Notes under the pieces: model-generated
What the model saw: the letters and a program-made list of their open reading frames with translations, nothing else
Told to the model about the DNA's origin: nothing
The model's database searches: none
Translations under genes and position numbers: made by a program
Assembly (NCBI RefSeq): GCF_012933445.1
Contig: NZ_JABBNC010000007.1
Span: 228,201-292,200 of the forward strand
Length of the DNA stretch: 64,000 nt
Source of the DNA: Actinoplanes sp. TBRC 11911
GTDB taxonomy: Bacteria > Actinomycetota > Actinomycetes > Mycobacteriales > Micromonosporaceae
Direction: 5' to 3'
Part shown: piece after piece, positions 50,356 to 61,800 of the stretch
Position numbering within the stretch: position 1 is the stretch's first letter
Layout of the letters: every line of letters starts with the position of its first letter

Positions 50356-50591
50356 TCAGCGACTTCACCGCGGGGCCGGGCGGGGTGATGACCGACGAGG
50401 TCGGCGTCGTCACCGGCGATCTGACACTGCGTTCCGAGTACGCCTCGGGCCAGGTCACGCTGCACGTTCAGTACAAGGACGCCGCCGAGTGGTACGCGCT
50501 GACCGGCGGCCGGGCGGCATTGCGGGATGCTGGCGACGTCACCGCCGTACACCAGATCGTCCTGGGCATCCTGAACCGCCCGGAGGGTTAG
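50352..50591 (+). CDS. Small protein coupled to the HNH nuclease, unknown
   Basis: 79 residues starting MISDFTAGPGGVMTDEVGVV and ending HQIVLGILNRPEG. No signal peptide, no TM, so cytoplasmic. The ATG overlaps the nuclease stop by ATGA, implying coupled translation. No family recognised. Could be a partner or protective protein, but nothing in the sequence proves this. Confidence 0.65.
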   Translation: MISDFTAGPGGVMTDEVGVVTGDLTLRSEYASGQVTLHVQYKDAAEWYALTGGRAALRDAGDVTAVHQIVLGILNRPEG

Positions 50592-51242
50592 CGCTCCCGT
50601 TCGCTGCGCGCCGCCTGGTCCTTGCGCCCGCCGCGCCGCAGCCGATGCGGCCCCGTGTGGACGAACCCGCAAAAATGTCACACCCCCGTGCTCAACTCGG
50701 CCCCACCCAGAACCGGGTGGGGGTGGGCCGGGTCCTACAGCGCTGATTTCGCGAAATCCGGATGGCTGACATGTGCCGCCGCGCGTGCTGCTTCGCGACT
50801 TTGGCCGATGTCTCACCATGCAGTCAGCGAAGGCCACATGGTGAGCGATCGTCCGAACAGGACGGACGTTTTGCCCCTATTGGTAGCATTTCATAGGACG
50901 AGAAGACGCCCAGGTTCGAGACCTTGATACTTACGCCCATATTCGAGCCCTAACTCTCCAAGGTCTCGAAAATTGGGCGGCCGGCATCGAGATCGGCCAG
51001 GCCGAAGGTTACAAAAGCCACTATAGCGACATTAGAGCGTAGGTTGAACCCGGCTTTGCGCCGCGAACGGCACACGGCGTTGTCGACTTGCCCGCCCAGC
51101 GGCGTAACCGGTGCCGGCCCGCGTTGCCGGTTCAAACGCCCGGCCGTGCAACCAGCGCCAACCCGCGTTACCAGTCCGCCCCAAAACGCCGCCGCCGCCC
51201 CACCCTGATCACGGCGGGACGGCAGTCGAGGCGTACGGGAAA
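50592..51242. other. 650-bp gene-free region with dispersed repeat
   Basis: Between the nuclease pair and the convergent opp operon. A stem GGCCCCACCC/GGGTGGGGGTGGGCC near 50699-50730 probably terminates the nuclease transcript. Copy 2 of the dispersed repeat follows. From 50990 to 51240 nothing is recognised. Confidence 0.6.
50836..50976 (+). repeat. Dispersed intergenic palindromic repeat, copy 2
   Basis: Inverted repeat CGAGACCTTG (50917-50926) / CAAGGTCTCG (50959-50968). The segment CGAGCCCTAACTCTCCAAGG and its flanks match copy 1 at 38.5 kb, as does the upstream GTCCGAACAGGACG..CGTTTT box (~74% over 38 bp). The left arm has drifted, so the stem is shorter than in copy 1. Confidence 0.68.
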
Positions 51243-52280
<1,038 letters not shown>

Positions 52281-52297
52281 CTTTCCGTCACTTCCGC

Positions 52298-53338
52298 TCA
52301 CAGGTTGGGTCGCACTTCCTGCTGGAAGATCCGCGGACGGTCGTCTTCCGGCAGGTGGCAGGCAACCGGGTGCCGGGGCCCGCCAAGCAAGGGGATCTCG
52401 GTGAAGCACCTGTCGCCGTTGCGCTCCGCGAACGGGCAACGCGGGTGGAAGGAGCACCCGCTCGGCAGGTTGATCAGGCTCGGCGGTGAGCCCTTGACCG
52501 GGTTCAGGCGATCGCGCACCTCACGGTCGAGGCGCGGCATCGAGCCCAGCAGACCCCAGGTGTACGGGTGTTCGGGCGCCTGGAACAGGTCGACGGCGGG
52601 ACCCTTCTCAATGATCTTGCCGCCGTACATGACCAGGACGTCGTCGGCCAGCTCGGCCACCACGCCCAGGTCATGGGTGATCATGATGACCGCGGAGCCG
52701 AACTCCTCCTGCAGGTCCCGGATCAGGTCGAGGATCTGCGCCTGCACGGTGACGTCCAGCGCCGTGGTCGGCTCGTCCGCGATGAGCAGCGCCGGGTCGT
52801 TGACCAGCGCCATGGCGATCATCGCGCGCTGCCGCATACCACCGGAGAACTGGTGGGCGTAGTCGTTGAAGCGCCGCTCCGGCTGCGGGATGCCGACCCG
52901 GGCGAGCATGTCGATCGCCCGTTCCCGGGCGACCTTCTTGTTCACACCGGGGTGGTGCACGCGGTACGCCTCGACGATCTGCGAACCGACCGTGAAGTAC
53001 GGGTGCATGGCGCTCAGCGGATCCTGGAAGATCATCGACATCTTGCCGCCGCGCAGCTTGCGGACGTCCTCGTCCGTCGCGGTGACGAGTTCCTGGTCTT
53101 CCAGCCAGATCTCGCCGCTGACCTTGGCGTTGCTCCGGGTGCGGTGCAGGCCGAGGATGCCGAGCGAGGTGACGCTCTTGCCGGAGCCGGACTCGCCCAC
53201 GATGCCGAGGGTCTTGCCCTTCTCCAGCGTGAACGAGGACTCGGTGACCGCCTGGACGATGCCGTCGTCGGTCTCGAACCGGATCGTCAGATCCTTCACT
53301 TCGAGGAACGGTCGTGAGGCCGGGGTGCCGATGGACAC
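52298..53338 (-). CDS. oppD: Oligopeptide ABC transporter ATP-binding protein (OppD-like)
   Basis: 346 residues with Walker [10 protein letters not shown], signature [10 protein letters not shown], Walker [13 protein letters not shown] and the OppD/F tail [20 protein letters not shown]. Forms the ATPase heterodimer with OppF. GTG at 53338 has GAGGAA ~8 nt upstream; the gap to oppB is 13 nt. Confidence 0.94.
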   Translation of the reverse strand: MSIGTPASRPFLEVKDLTIRFETDDGIVQAVTESSFTLEKGKTLGIVGESGSGKSVTSLGILGLHRTRSNAKVSGEIWLEDQELVTATDEDVRKLRGGKMSMIFQDPLSAMHPYFTVGSQIVEAYRVHHPGVNKKVARERAIDMLARVGIPQPERRFNDYAHQFSGGMRQRAMIAMALVNDPALLIADEPTTALDVTVQAQILDLIRDLQEEFGSAVIMITHDLGVVAELADDVLVMYGGKIIEKGPAVDLFQAPEHPYTWGLLGSMPRLDREVRDRLNPVKGSPPSLINLPSGCSFHPRCPFAERNGDRCFTEIPLLGGPRHPVACHLPEDDRPRIFQQEVRPNL

Positions 53339-53351
53339 GTGACTCTTCCTC

Positions 53352-54353
53352 TCAGGCCAGCCGCACGCGCGGATCGATGACGCCGTACACCAGGTCGACG
53401 ACGAAGTTCGCGGCGACGATGAAGAACGCCGCGATCAGCGTGACACCCAAGATAACCGGCAGATCGTTGCCACGGATCGCGGTGAGTGCCTGGTAACCAA
53501 GGCCACGCAGGTTGAAGACGTTCTCGGTCAGGATCGCGCCGCCGAGCAGCGCACCCAGGTCCAGACCGAAGATCGTGACGATCGGGGTCAGGCCGGACCG
53601 CAGTGCGTGCTTGCCGATGACCGATCTCTCCCGCAGACCCTTCGCCCGGGCGGTACGGATGTAGTCCTCGCCCAGGGTCTCCAGCATGTTCGCCCGGGTC
53701 AGCCGGGCGTACGTGGCGGCGAACAGGAACGCCAGCGTGACCCACGGCAGGATCAGCGAGACGAACCAGTCCCCCGGATTTTGTGTCAGTGGTACGTAAT
53801 TACTTTCCGGCAGCCAGCCCAGCCATCGGATGAAGATGGCGGAGGCGAGCAGGCCGGTGAAGTAGACAGGTAGCGAGACTCCGGCCAATGCCACTGTCAT
53901 CGCGCCTCTATCCGCGAAACTCCCTCTTCGGAGAGCGGACAGGACGCCGATCGCTACACCCATCAAGACCCAGAGGATCGCCGCTCCCACCGCCAGCGAG
54001 AGCGTGACCGAGAGGTCGCCGACCAGTAGCGGCGTGACCTCCTGGTCGGTCTTGAACGAGTACCCGAGGCAGGGCGCCGGGCAGTGCGTGATGTCGTTCC
54101 CGTTCACGTAGTCCCGGCCGGCCACCAGGCCCTTGAGGAACTTGCCGTACTGCACCGGGATCGGGTCGTTCAAGCCGAGCTTGATGCGAATGCCCTGGAC
54201 CGATGCCGGGTCCGAGTTCTTGCCGATGTAGAGGAGCGCGGGATCGCTTCCGGTGAGCTTGGGCACCATGAAGAAGATCGCGAAGGTCACCGCCGTGACC
54301 ACGAGCAGCGTAATGATCGAATTGATCACGCGGCGGATGATGTAAGCCAGCAC
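53352..54353 (-). CDS. oppB: Oligopeptide ABC transporter permease (OppB-like)
   Basis: 333 residues, six TM segments, N-terminal MLAYIIRRVINSIITLLVVT typical of OppB/DppB, and the permease EAA-loop region YARLTRANMLETLGEDYIRTARAKG. GTG start with weak AGG. It is separated from oppA by 131 bp that contain a strong hairpin, so it may be transcribed by read-through at a lower level. Confidence 0.94.
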   Translation of the reverse strand: MLAYIIRRVINSIITLLVVTAVTFAIFFMVPKLTGSDPALLYIGKNSDPASVQGIRIKLGLNDPIPVQYGKFLKGLVAGRDYVNGNDITHCPAPCLGYSFKTDQEVTPLLVGDLSVTLSLAVGAAILWVLMGVAIGVLSALRRGSFADRGAMTVALAGVSLPVYFTGLLASAIFIRWLGWLPESNYVPLTQNPGDWFVSLILPWVTLAFLFAATYARLTRANMLETLGEDYIRTARAKGLRERSVIGKHALRSGLTPIVTIFGLDLGALLGGAILTENVFNLRGLGYQALTAIRGNDLPVILGVTLIAAFFIVAANFVVDLVYGVIDPRVRLA

Positions 54354-54372
54354 GACGTTCGGCCTAAGGAGA

Positions 54373-54414
54373 GGCGGGCATCAGAACCTCGACCATGAGG
54401 ATCCGATGCCCGCC
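54373..54414 (-). terminator. Hairpin between oppA and oppB
   Basis: GGCGGGCATC (54373-54382) and GATGCCCGCC (54405-54414) form a perfect 10-bp stem with a 22-nt loop. Placed after oppA within the operon, it probably stabilises the oppA 3' end or partly stops transcription so that binding protein exceeds permease. Confidence 0.65.
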
Positions 54415-54484
54415 CTTCCGGGGGCGGCCTTCACCAACCCTTCAAAAACCCGTTGCTTACCGGGACTTGCTCACCTAATTCGAA

Positions 54485-56269
54485 TTACTTGCCGTCGCTG
54501 ACGCCGAGAGCCTGGAAGTCCAGCATCCCGAAGGCGTCATGGATGTAGGCGTTCGTCAGCCGCGGGTTACGCGGGTTGAGCGCCTTGTCGACCGTGAAGG
54601 GCAGAACGTACGCGCCCTCCATGACCTTGTGGTTGATCTGGGCGTAGATGTCGGCCGCCTTGGCCGGATCGGTCTCCGCCGTTGCCTGGTCGAACAGCCC
54701 GTTGATCGTCGGGTCGTTGATTTCGGCGCGGTTGAAGTTACCGTTCTTCACGATGAATCGACCATCCGCCAGCGGCTTCAGGTAACCGGCGCCGGTCGGG
54801 TAGTCAGCACCCCAACCGGTGATGATGGCGCCCCAGCCCTTCTGCTTCACGACCGAGGGCGAGCCACCGAGCGACGAGTCCTGCGCGCCGTCGTACTGGT
54901 CGATCGACGCGTTGATGCCGACGGCCTTGAGCGCCGCCTGCAGCGCCTCAGCGGTCTTGACCTCGGCGGGACGGTTGTTCCGGACCGCGATCTTCATGTC
55001 GAAGCCGTTCGGCTTGCCACACTTGGCCAGCTCCTGCTTCGCCAGGTCCGGCTGCGCCTTGCCCTGCTTGCGGTTGAACGGGTCGTAGTTCTGGTCCGAA
55101 CCCGCGATGTTCGGCGGCAGCAGGTTGGTGCCGATGTCGCCGGCCGCGAACGGGCCACCACGGGCAGCCTGGATCGTGGTCGGGTCAGCGGCGTAGATCA
55201 CGGCCTTGCGGCAGTCGATGTTGTCCATCGGCGGCACGCCGGCCACCAGCGACGCGAAGCGGAGGAAGCCGGTGTACGTGGCATCCGAGTACGCCTTCAG
55301 GCTCGGGTCGCTGAGCAGCTTGGTCCGCGCGCCGGCCTGCACACCGGTCTGGCCGACGTCGAGGTCCGCGGTGCGGGCCAGGAGACGGTTGTCCAGGTCG
55401 TCCGCGTTGGTGGTGATGGTCAGCGTGATCTTGTCCGGCAGAGCCTTGCGGATCGGGTCGGTGGCCGGGTCCCAGTTCGGGTTCCGGGTCCACGTGTAGC
55501 TCTTACCGGGCTGCAGCGCCGACTTGTCCGCGAACATGTACGGACCCGAGGACGCCGGGAACGAACCGTACTGGGCGCCGGTGTCCCGCTTCTGCGGCAC
55601 CGGGCCGGAGCCCGGCATCGCCAGCAGGTACAGGAAGTCCGAGTCGGGCTTCTGCAGCTTGAAGCTGATGGTCTTGTCGTCCGGCGTCTGCACCGACTTC
55701 AAGCCCAGCTTGTTCGGGTCCTTGTCCTTGTACGGGCCGGGGTAGTTCTGCCCCTGGTCCAGCAGGTTCGGCAGGTAGTACGGGCCGCCGGGGACCGTGT
55801 CCTGCGCCCAGACCCGCTCGATGCCGTACTTGATGTCCTTGGACGTGATCGGCGTGCCGTCGTCGAACTTGAGGCCGTCACGCAGCTTGAACGTGTAGCT
55901 CGTCCCGTCCGCGCTGATCTCCGGCTCCGAGGCCGCGAGGTCCGGAACCAGCTTGAGGCCGTCCTTGCCCGGCGCCGGCGCGTAGTCGACCAGCTTGCGG
56001 GTGTAGAGACGGTTCAGGTTCCAGACGAACGCGTAGTACCCACGAACCGGGTCCAGCGAGTCGACGTCCTGCGACCCCCAGAGGTTCAGGGTGCCGCCCT
56101 TTTGCGTGCTGGGGTTTACGACGCTCGTGGCCGCGGCGTTGAACTCGGACTTGCCGCTTGTCGAGCCGCCACCACTGTTGTCGTCTCCCCCACCGCCGCA
56201 CGCGGCGCTGGTTAAGCCCAGTGCCAGGGCGACGCCTGTCGCCGCCAGCACCCTTGTCTTTGTTGCCAC
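54485..56269 (-). CDS. oppA: Oligopeptide-binding lipoprotein (OppA-like)
   Basis: 594-residue solute-binding protein of SBP_bac_5. Signal VATKTRVLAATGVALALGL, lipobox TSAAC, Gly/Ser spacer, then the binding domain (LNLWGSQDVDSLDPVRGYYA...). It captures peptides at the membrane surface and hands them to OppBC. GTG at 56269 is 7 nt after TAGGAG; an in-frame ATG at 56320 is less likely because it buries the signal peptide. Confidence 0.94.
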   Translation of the reverse strand: MATKTRVLAATGVALALGLTSAACGGGGDDNSGGGSTSGKSEFNAAATSVVNPSTQKGGTLNLWGSQDVDSLDPVRGYYAFVWNLNRLYTRKLVDYAPAPGKDGLKLVPDLAASEPEISADGTSYTFKLRDGLKFDDGTPITSKDIKYGIERVWAQDTVPGGPYYLPNLLDQGQNYPGPYKDKDPNKLGLKSVQTPDDKTISFKLQKPDSDFLYLLAMPGSGPVPQKRDTGAQYGSFPASSGPYMFADKSALQPGKSYTWTRNPNWDPATDPIRKALPDKITLTITTNADDLDNRLLARTADLDVGQTGVQAGARTKLLSDPSLKAYSDATYTGFLRFASLVAGVPPMDNIDCRKAVIYAADPTTIQAARGGPFAAGDIGTNLLPPNIAGSDQNYDPFNRKQGKAQPDLAKQELAKCGKPNGFDMKIAVRNNRPAEVKTAEALQAALKAVGINASIDQYDGAQDSSLGGSPSVVKQKGWGAIITGWGADYPTGAGYLKPLADGRFIVKNGNFNRAEINDPTINGLFDQATAETDPAKAADIYAQINHKVMEGAYVLPFTVDKALNPRNPRLTNAYIHDAFGMLDFQALGVSDGK

Positions 56270-56341
56270 CTGTTTTCTCCTACCTCCTCGAACAGCGGAC
56301 TTGCCAGGTCCGCGAATCATGCAGTGAATGCGCCGGGCTCG

Positions 56342-57349
56342 TCAGCGAGCCTTCGGGTCCAGCGCGTCGCGCAAGCCGTCACCGAAGAGGTTGAAGGCAA
56401 GCACGGTAATGAAGATCATCCCGCCTGGGATGATCATGTACATGGGGTCGATTGAGTAGAAGGCCACCGCGTCCGACAGCATGCCGCCCCACGACGGGTT
56501 CGGCGGCGGGATACCGACGCCGAGGAAGCTCAAGGCCGCCTCGGTCAGGATGTTGGTCGGAATGATCAGCGTCGTGTAGACGAGGATCGGTGCGGCCAGG
56601 TTCGGTAAAAGCTCGCGGAAGAGGATGCGCGGCGAGCGGGCGCCGAGGCTGCGAGACGCCTCCACGAACTCCCGTTCGCGCAGCGACAAGGTCTGTCCGC
56701 GCACGATACGGCCGATGTACGGCCAGCCGAAGAACCCGATGACGCCGACCAGCACGAGGACCCGCGACCAGCGGTCGCCGAGTCCGAGGATGGTGTCGGG
56801 CAGCACCGAGACCAGGGCGATGGCGAAGAGCAGCTGGGGGAAAGCCAGCAGGAAGTCCATGACGCGGCTGATCACCGAGTCGACCCAGCCACCGAGGAAG
56901 CCGGCGGCCAGACCGAAGATCGTGCCGATCGCCGTCGAAACGAAGGCGGACAGGAACGCGACCGTCAAGGAGGTCTGCGCCCCGTACAGGATCCGGCCGA
57001 AGATGTCGCGACCCGAGGTCGGCTCGACACCCAGCAGGAAGTGACGGCTGATTCCGCCGAGCTTCCCCAGTGGGGTACTCAGCGTCGGATCAATCTGATC
57101 GACGTGATACTCGTCGATCGGATGTCCCCACAACCGGGTGAGGACGGGGGCCAGAATCGCGACCACGATCAGGAAGATGACGACGATGCCACCTGCGAGC
57201 GCGACTTTATCTTTCTTCAGGCGGCGCCAAGCGATCTGCTTCAGCGAGCGCCCGGCAATAGCCTTTTCGCCGCGGTCTCGCTCCTCGGCCGCGTCGGCGG
57301 TAGGGGTCGTCGTCTCGTCAGTGATCGACGCCTCTGGGCCAAGCGACAT
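56342..57349 (-). CDS. oppC: Oligopeptide ABC transporter permease (OppC-like)
   Basis: 335 residues. A ~45-residue charged cytoplasmic head (MSLGPEASITDET...) precedes the first TM (VALAGGIVVIFLIVVAILAPV); further TMs and the loop REREFVEASRSLGARSPRIL fit OppC/DppC. First gene of the operon, 72 bp before oppA; an unusual order, since most opp operons start with the binding protein. Confidence 0.94.
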   Translation of the reverse strand: MSLGPEASITDETTTPTADAAEERDRGEKAIAGRSLKQIAWRRLKKDKVALAGGIVVIFLIVVAILAPVLTRLWGHPIDEYHVDQIDPTLSTPLGKLGGISRHFLLGVEPTSGRDIFGRILYGAQTSLTVAFLSAFVSTAIGTIFGLAAGFLGGWVDSVISRVMDFLLAFPQLLFAIALVSVLPDTILGLGDRWSRVLVLVGVIGFFGWPYIGRIVRGQTLSLREREFVEASRSLGARSPRILFRELLPNLAAPILVYTTLIIPTNILTEAALSFLGVGIPPPNPSWGGMLSDAVAFYSIDPMYMIIPGGMIFITVLAFNLFGDGLRDALDPKAR

Positions 57350-57754
57350 CTACTCGCCGGTCCTTCCCCGGCCACCGATCGGGCGAGGAATCCACGGCCA
57401 CCGGTTCAGGGTTCAGCAAAACCCCATTGGCCGGAGACGATGGCCCACGCAGCGAACGGCAACCGATCGGTTATCGCATGCCTCGAGTGCCGTCCCCCGT
57501 CAACGCGGCCAGATGAGACCGAGCCACGAGGGCACTCGACGACGGGTGTGCCGTCATCGCAAGGAACACTCACTTACTACTGTGCCTCAGGTCAAGTTCA
57601 CAGGTCGTACACGGGCGGTTCTGTGTCGTCGTCGTGATGTGACCGTGACCTGGCGCCACCGGCCTTGCTGGCGCCACCTGGGCGATGTCCTGGAAACAGT
57701 GATTACGGGCGAAATTGGTGGCCCAACGTGGTCGATCCGTTACGAAATGTAGAC
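57350..57754. other. 405-bp gene-free region upstream of oppC
   Basis: Must contain the opp promoter on the minus strand. A perfect 12-bp palindrome AACCGATCGGTT at 57461-57472, ~112 bp before oppC, is a candidate operator. No gene or RNA is recognised; the right part borders the recR stop. Confidence 0.55.
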
Positions 57755-58348
57755 CTAGACTTCACGTCGGCCCTCAAAAGCGCGACCGAGCGTAATCTCA
57801 TCGGCATACTCTAAGTCACCACCGACCGGCAAACCGCTGGCCAACCGGGTCACCGCGATCCCCATCGGCTTGACCATTAGAGCCAAATACGTGGCGGTTG
57901 CCTCACCCTCCGTATTTGGATCTGTGGCGAGAATCAACTCCTTTACCTCGCCCGTTCCGAGACGAAGCAGCAGCTCGCGGATGTGGAGGTTATCCGGACC
58001 GACCCCCTCGAGCGGGTTAATGGCCCCACCCAAAACGTGATAGCGGCCACGGAACTCCCCGGTCCGCTCGATCGCCACGATGTCCTTGGGTTCCTCGACC
58101 ACACAGAGCACTTCGTTCGTACGGCGTGGGTCGCGGCAGACCCGGCACTGCTCTTCCTCGGCCACGTTGAAACAAGTCGTACAAAAGCGCACCTGCTCCT
58201 TGACCTTGCGCAGGGCGACGGTTAGCCGATTGACGTCCGCGGGGTCGGCCGAAAGGACATGAAAAGCGATCCGTTGGGCGCTCTTCGGTCCGACGCCCGG
58301 GAGCCGGCCCAGCTCGTCGATCAGGTCTTGGATGGCGCCTTCGTACAC
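57755..58348 (-). CDS. recR: Recombination mediator RecR
   Basis: 197 residues. HhH region [18 protein letters not shown]4 zinc finger [16 protein letters not shown], Toprim domain ([33 protein letters not shown]). Loads RecA with RecO in gap repair. GTG at 58348, 4 nt after the ybaB stop: dnaX-ybaB-recR, the usual bacterial cluster. Confidence 0.97.
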   Translation of the reverse strand: MYEGAIQDLIDELGRLPGVGPKSAQRIAFHVLSADPADVNRLTVALRKVKEQVRFCTTCFNVAEEEQCRVCRDPRRTNEVLCVVEEPKDIVAIERTGEFRGRYHVLGGAINPLEGVGPDNLHIRELLLRLGTGEVKELILATDPNTEGEATATYLALMVKPMGIAVTRLASGLPVGGDLEYADEITLGRAFEGRREV

Positions 58349-58352
58349 GGGA

Positions 58353-58676
58353 TCAGAACCCCGGCAGGGTCAGGCCACCGGTGGCCGGGCCCATCTTCGC
58401 TTCGGTGAGCTCGCGCTGCGCCTCGGCGGCGTTGTGGATCGCGGCGAGCAGGAGGTCCTCGAGGGTCTCCACGTCGTCCGGGTCGACCGCCTTGGGATCG
58501 ATCGTCACCGACTTGAACTCGCCCAGCCCCGTCACCACGACGCTCACCAGCCCACCCCCGGCGGTGCCGGTCAGCTCGGCGGCGGCCAGCTCGGCCTGAG
58601 CCTCCGCGACCTGCTGCTGCATCTTCTGCGCCTGCTTCATGATCTGCTGCATGTTCGGCTGGCCACCGGGGCGCAT
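58353..58676 (-). CDS. ybaB: YbaB/EbfC nucleoid-associated protein
   Basis: 107 residues: [19 protein letters not shown] coiled helix, then [19 protein letters not shown] and [15 protein letters not shown], the YbaB core. Binds DNA as a dimer. ATG at 58676, GGAG 9 nt upstream; a longer frame reaching 58715 lacks support. Sits between dnaX and recR. Confidence 0.95.
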   Translation of the reverse strand: MRPGGQPNMQQIMKQAQKMQQQVAEAQAELAAAELTGTAGGGLVSVVVTGLGEFKSVTIDPKAVDPDDVETLEDLLLAAIHNAAEAQRELTEAKMGPATGGLTLPGF

Positions 58677-58816
58677 AACACCGCTCCTCAAGCTAAGAGA
58701 CGTCACAGCCGTCAATAACCCACGGCCGGCGAAAGTAATCGCCGCCCAGCGTAGCCGCCCCTGACCCCACCGCCCTCACACGCCACCGGCGCCGGGCGCG
58801 CCCCGGGCCGAGGGGC

Positions 58817-61800
58817 TCAGACCTCACCGATCTTCTCCGCGCCGAACGCGTCCTGAAGTAAGCGCATCGCCTGCTGCTCACTGCTCTCCCGGGCGGTCTT
58901 CTCATCGATCACGTCGTCGAGCGGCTCGTCCCCCGGGTCAAACCCTTCGAAGCTCCCCCGAGGCGGCGGCCCGTCGTACTCCGGGTCGTAGGGCGCTTCT
59001 TCCGCAGGCCCGCCATCCGCCCAGGGTGCGTTGCCGGCCTTCGCCCCGGCGGCCCCCCGCGTGGGCGAGTTACCGGCCGCCGCGCCCCGCGCGGGCGAGT
59101 TACCGCCCGCCGCGGCTCGCGCAGCAGAGTTACCGGCCGCCGCTGCTGGCTGCGCCGGAGAGTTGGTCGCTGTCGGGCGGCCCCCGGAGTTGCCGGCCGC
59201 CGCGGCCGCCGCCCTGGCAGCCGCCAACCCACTACTGGGAATCTGAGGCGACGAGGCGACCCGGGCTGGCTGGGCCGGCGGCGCGACCCGAGGCGGCGGC
59301 GCGGCCGGCGGCGGCTTGGCCACCGCGGCGGCCGAGCCCGGCGCACTGCCGCCGGCCGCCGACGCACTCTCGTCAGGACGGGCAGCCGAGCCGGCCGCGG
59401 CAGAATCACCGGCTGACGCCCGCGCACCCGAACCGGCCAAGTGAGTACCGTCCACGCCAGAGCCAGCCACCGACCCGCCCACACCTGTCGGCCCGGTCGC
59501 GCCAGGACCAGCCACCGACCCGCCCACACCCGTTGACCCGGTCGCGCCAGGACCAGCCACCGACCCGGCCGTGCCGGAACCGACCGCCGCTGACCCGCCC
59601 ACGCCGCTGGAACCGGGCGATGAACCGGCCGCGCCGGAACCAGCCACCGAAGCGGACGTCCCGGGGCTGGCGGCTGACGCCGTCGCGCCGGTATCAGCCG
59701 CCGCCGCATTCGCGACGGGATCAGCCGGCGCCGGCTCACCGATCGCGCGGACCTCCGGCCAGTCCTCGTCAGCCGATTCGTTTGGGAGGCCGTCGGAAGA
59801 CGAAGACAGCCCGCCGGGTTTGGCCGGTTCCGGCCAGTCGTCGTCGCCGCCGGACGACGCGGGGGCATCCGCCTCACGCCGGCGGCTCTGCGGGGGCCGC
59901 GGCGCGGCAGCCTGCTGTGCACCCGGCGCGGTCGGCGCCGTGCGTCCCGGTCCGACGCCGGCGGATCCCGCGTCGTTTCCGCGGCCGCCCGACGCCCCTC
60001 GGCCCGAGGCGTTCCGCGGAGCCGGAGCCGGGGACGTCGCGCCCCCGTCGCCGGACACCTCGCAGCGGATCTCCCAACGCCCGCCCAGCGCCTCGTAAAG
60101 CGCATCGGCCACCGTCGGCGAAGCGGGCGCCACCATCTCGGCGTGCTTCGGGTACCGGAACGTCAGGGTCACGGTCCGCCCGTCGAAGTCGCGCACCACG
60201 GCACCGGCGAGCAGCGCGGACAGCCGCTTACTCTGCCGCCCGATGGCCGCCACGATCTCCGGCCAGACTTCGCGCACCGCAGCCGCCGTGAGCTGCCCGG
60301 GAACCGCGTCCTCAAGAGCCGCCGCCGCCGGTTCCTCCGGGGCATCCGGCATCACCCCGGCCGGCTCCACCCGGCGCGCCTCCCGCGGCGCGTCGTCCGG
60401 TTCCACCCGGCTCAGCTCCGGCGACGCCCCAACGGCTTCCACCCGGCTCGGCACAGGCGAGACCCCGGCAGGCTCCGCCCGGGCCGGCTCAGGCGAGACC
60501 CCGGCGTGCTCCACGTGGCTCGGCTCTGGCGGCTCCGGCTCGGAGTCCCACGGCGGCTCGTCGTCATAGTCGTCCGGCTCAACGATGCGGGTGCCACGCT
60601 CGGAAACGGCGGTGGCAGACAGACCCTCGGTGATCTGCTCAGCGCTCGGCGAAGGCGAGGCGGACACGGGCGAGGCGGCAACCGACGCAGCAGTCGCGGG
60701 CACAGCGGAGGCCAGCGCAACAGCCGCAGACGCGGAAGCCGCGGCCGCGTCGCTCGGCCCACCCTCTGCCTGTCCGGCCGGAACCGGCTCGTCGTCGCCC
60801 TCGACCTGGTCTCCGGAGTCACCCGTCGGAGCAGCCGGCCTCGCCGCGGCGGGCGCTCGCCGCCCAGCAGCCCCGGCTGTGCCTCCGCCGCCAGCCCCGG
60901 TCCCAGCGGATCGGCGACCGGCCGCGGCCGCTGCGGCGCGTGCCGCCGACAACCCGCCGCCGCCCGCACCCGCGGGCCCACCGGCAACGGCGACCGCCCC
61001 GTCGGACACGGCCGAACCGTTCGACGCGGCGACGGCGGGCTCGGCCTCCACGCGTACGGGGGAATCGCCGCTCAGCGTCAGGCGCCGCTCGATGCGCTCC
61101 AGGCGCTGGAGCAGGGCGCCGCTCGAATCGTCGGCGCCGGGCAGCAGCATGCGGGCCGTGATCAGCTCGAGGAGCAGGCGTGGTGCGGTTGTCCCGCGCA
61201 TCTCGACCAGGCCGTTGTGCATGATGTCGGCGCATCGGGACAGCGTCGCCGGGCCCAGACGGGTGGCCTGAGCGCTCATCGTCTCGACCTGGTCGGCCGG
61301 GCCGTCGATCAGGCCCTTCGCCACGGCGTCCGGCACCTGCTGCAGGATGATCAGGTCGCGGAAGCGTTCGAGCAGGTCGGACGCGAACCGCCGCGCGTCG
61401 TGACCGGCCTCGGCAACCCGGTCGATCGTCGAATAGGCCGCGGCGCCGTCGCCGGCCGCCAGCGCGTCGCACATCTCGTCGATCAGGGCCACGTCGGTGA
61501 CGCCGAGCAGTGAGACCGCCCGCGAATAGCTCACGCCGTCCGGTCCGGCGCCGGCGATCAGCTGGTCGAGCACCGAGAGCGTGTCTCGGGCGCTGCCCCC
61601 GCCGGCCCGCACCACCAGCGGGAAGACCGCCGGCTCGACCGCGACGCCCTCGGCCTCGGTGAGCTGCTGGAGGTAGGGCCGCAGGACCGCGGGCGGAATC
61701 AGCCGGAAGGGGTAATGGTGCGTCCGCGACTTGATCGTCCCGAGCACCTTTTCCGGCTCGGTGGTCGCGAAGATGAACTTCACGTACTCCGGCGGCTCCT

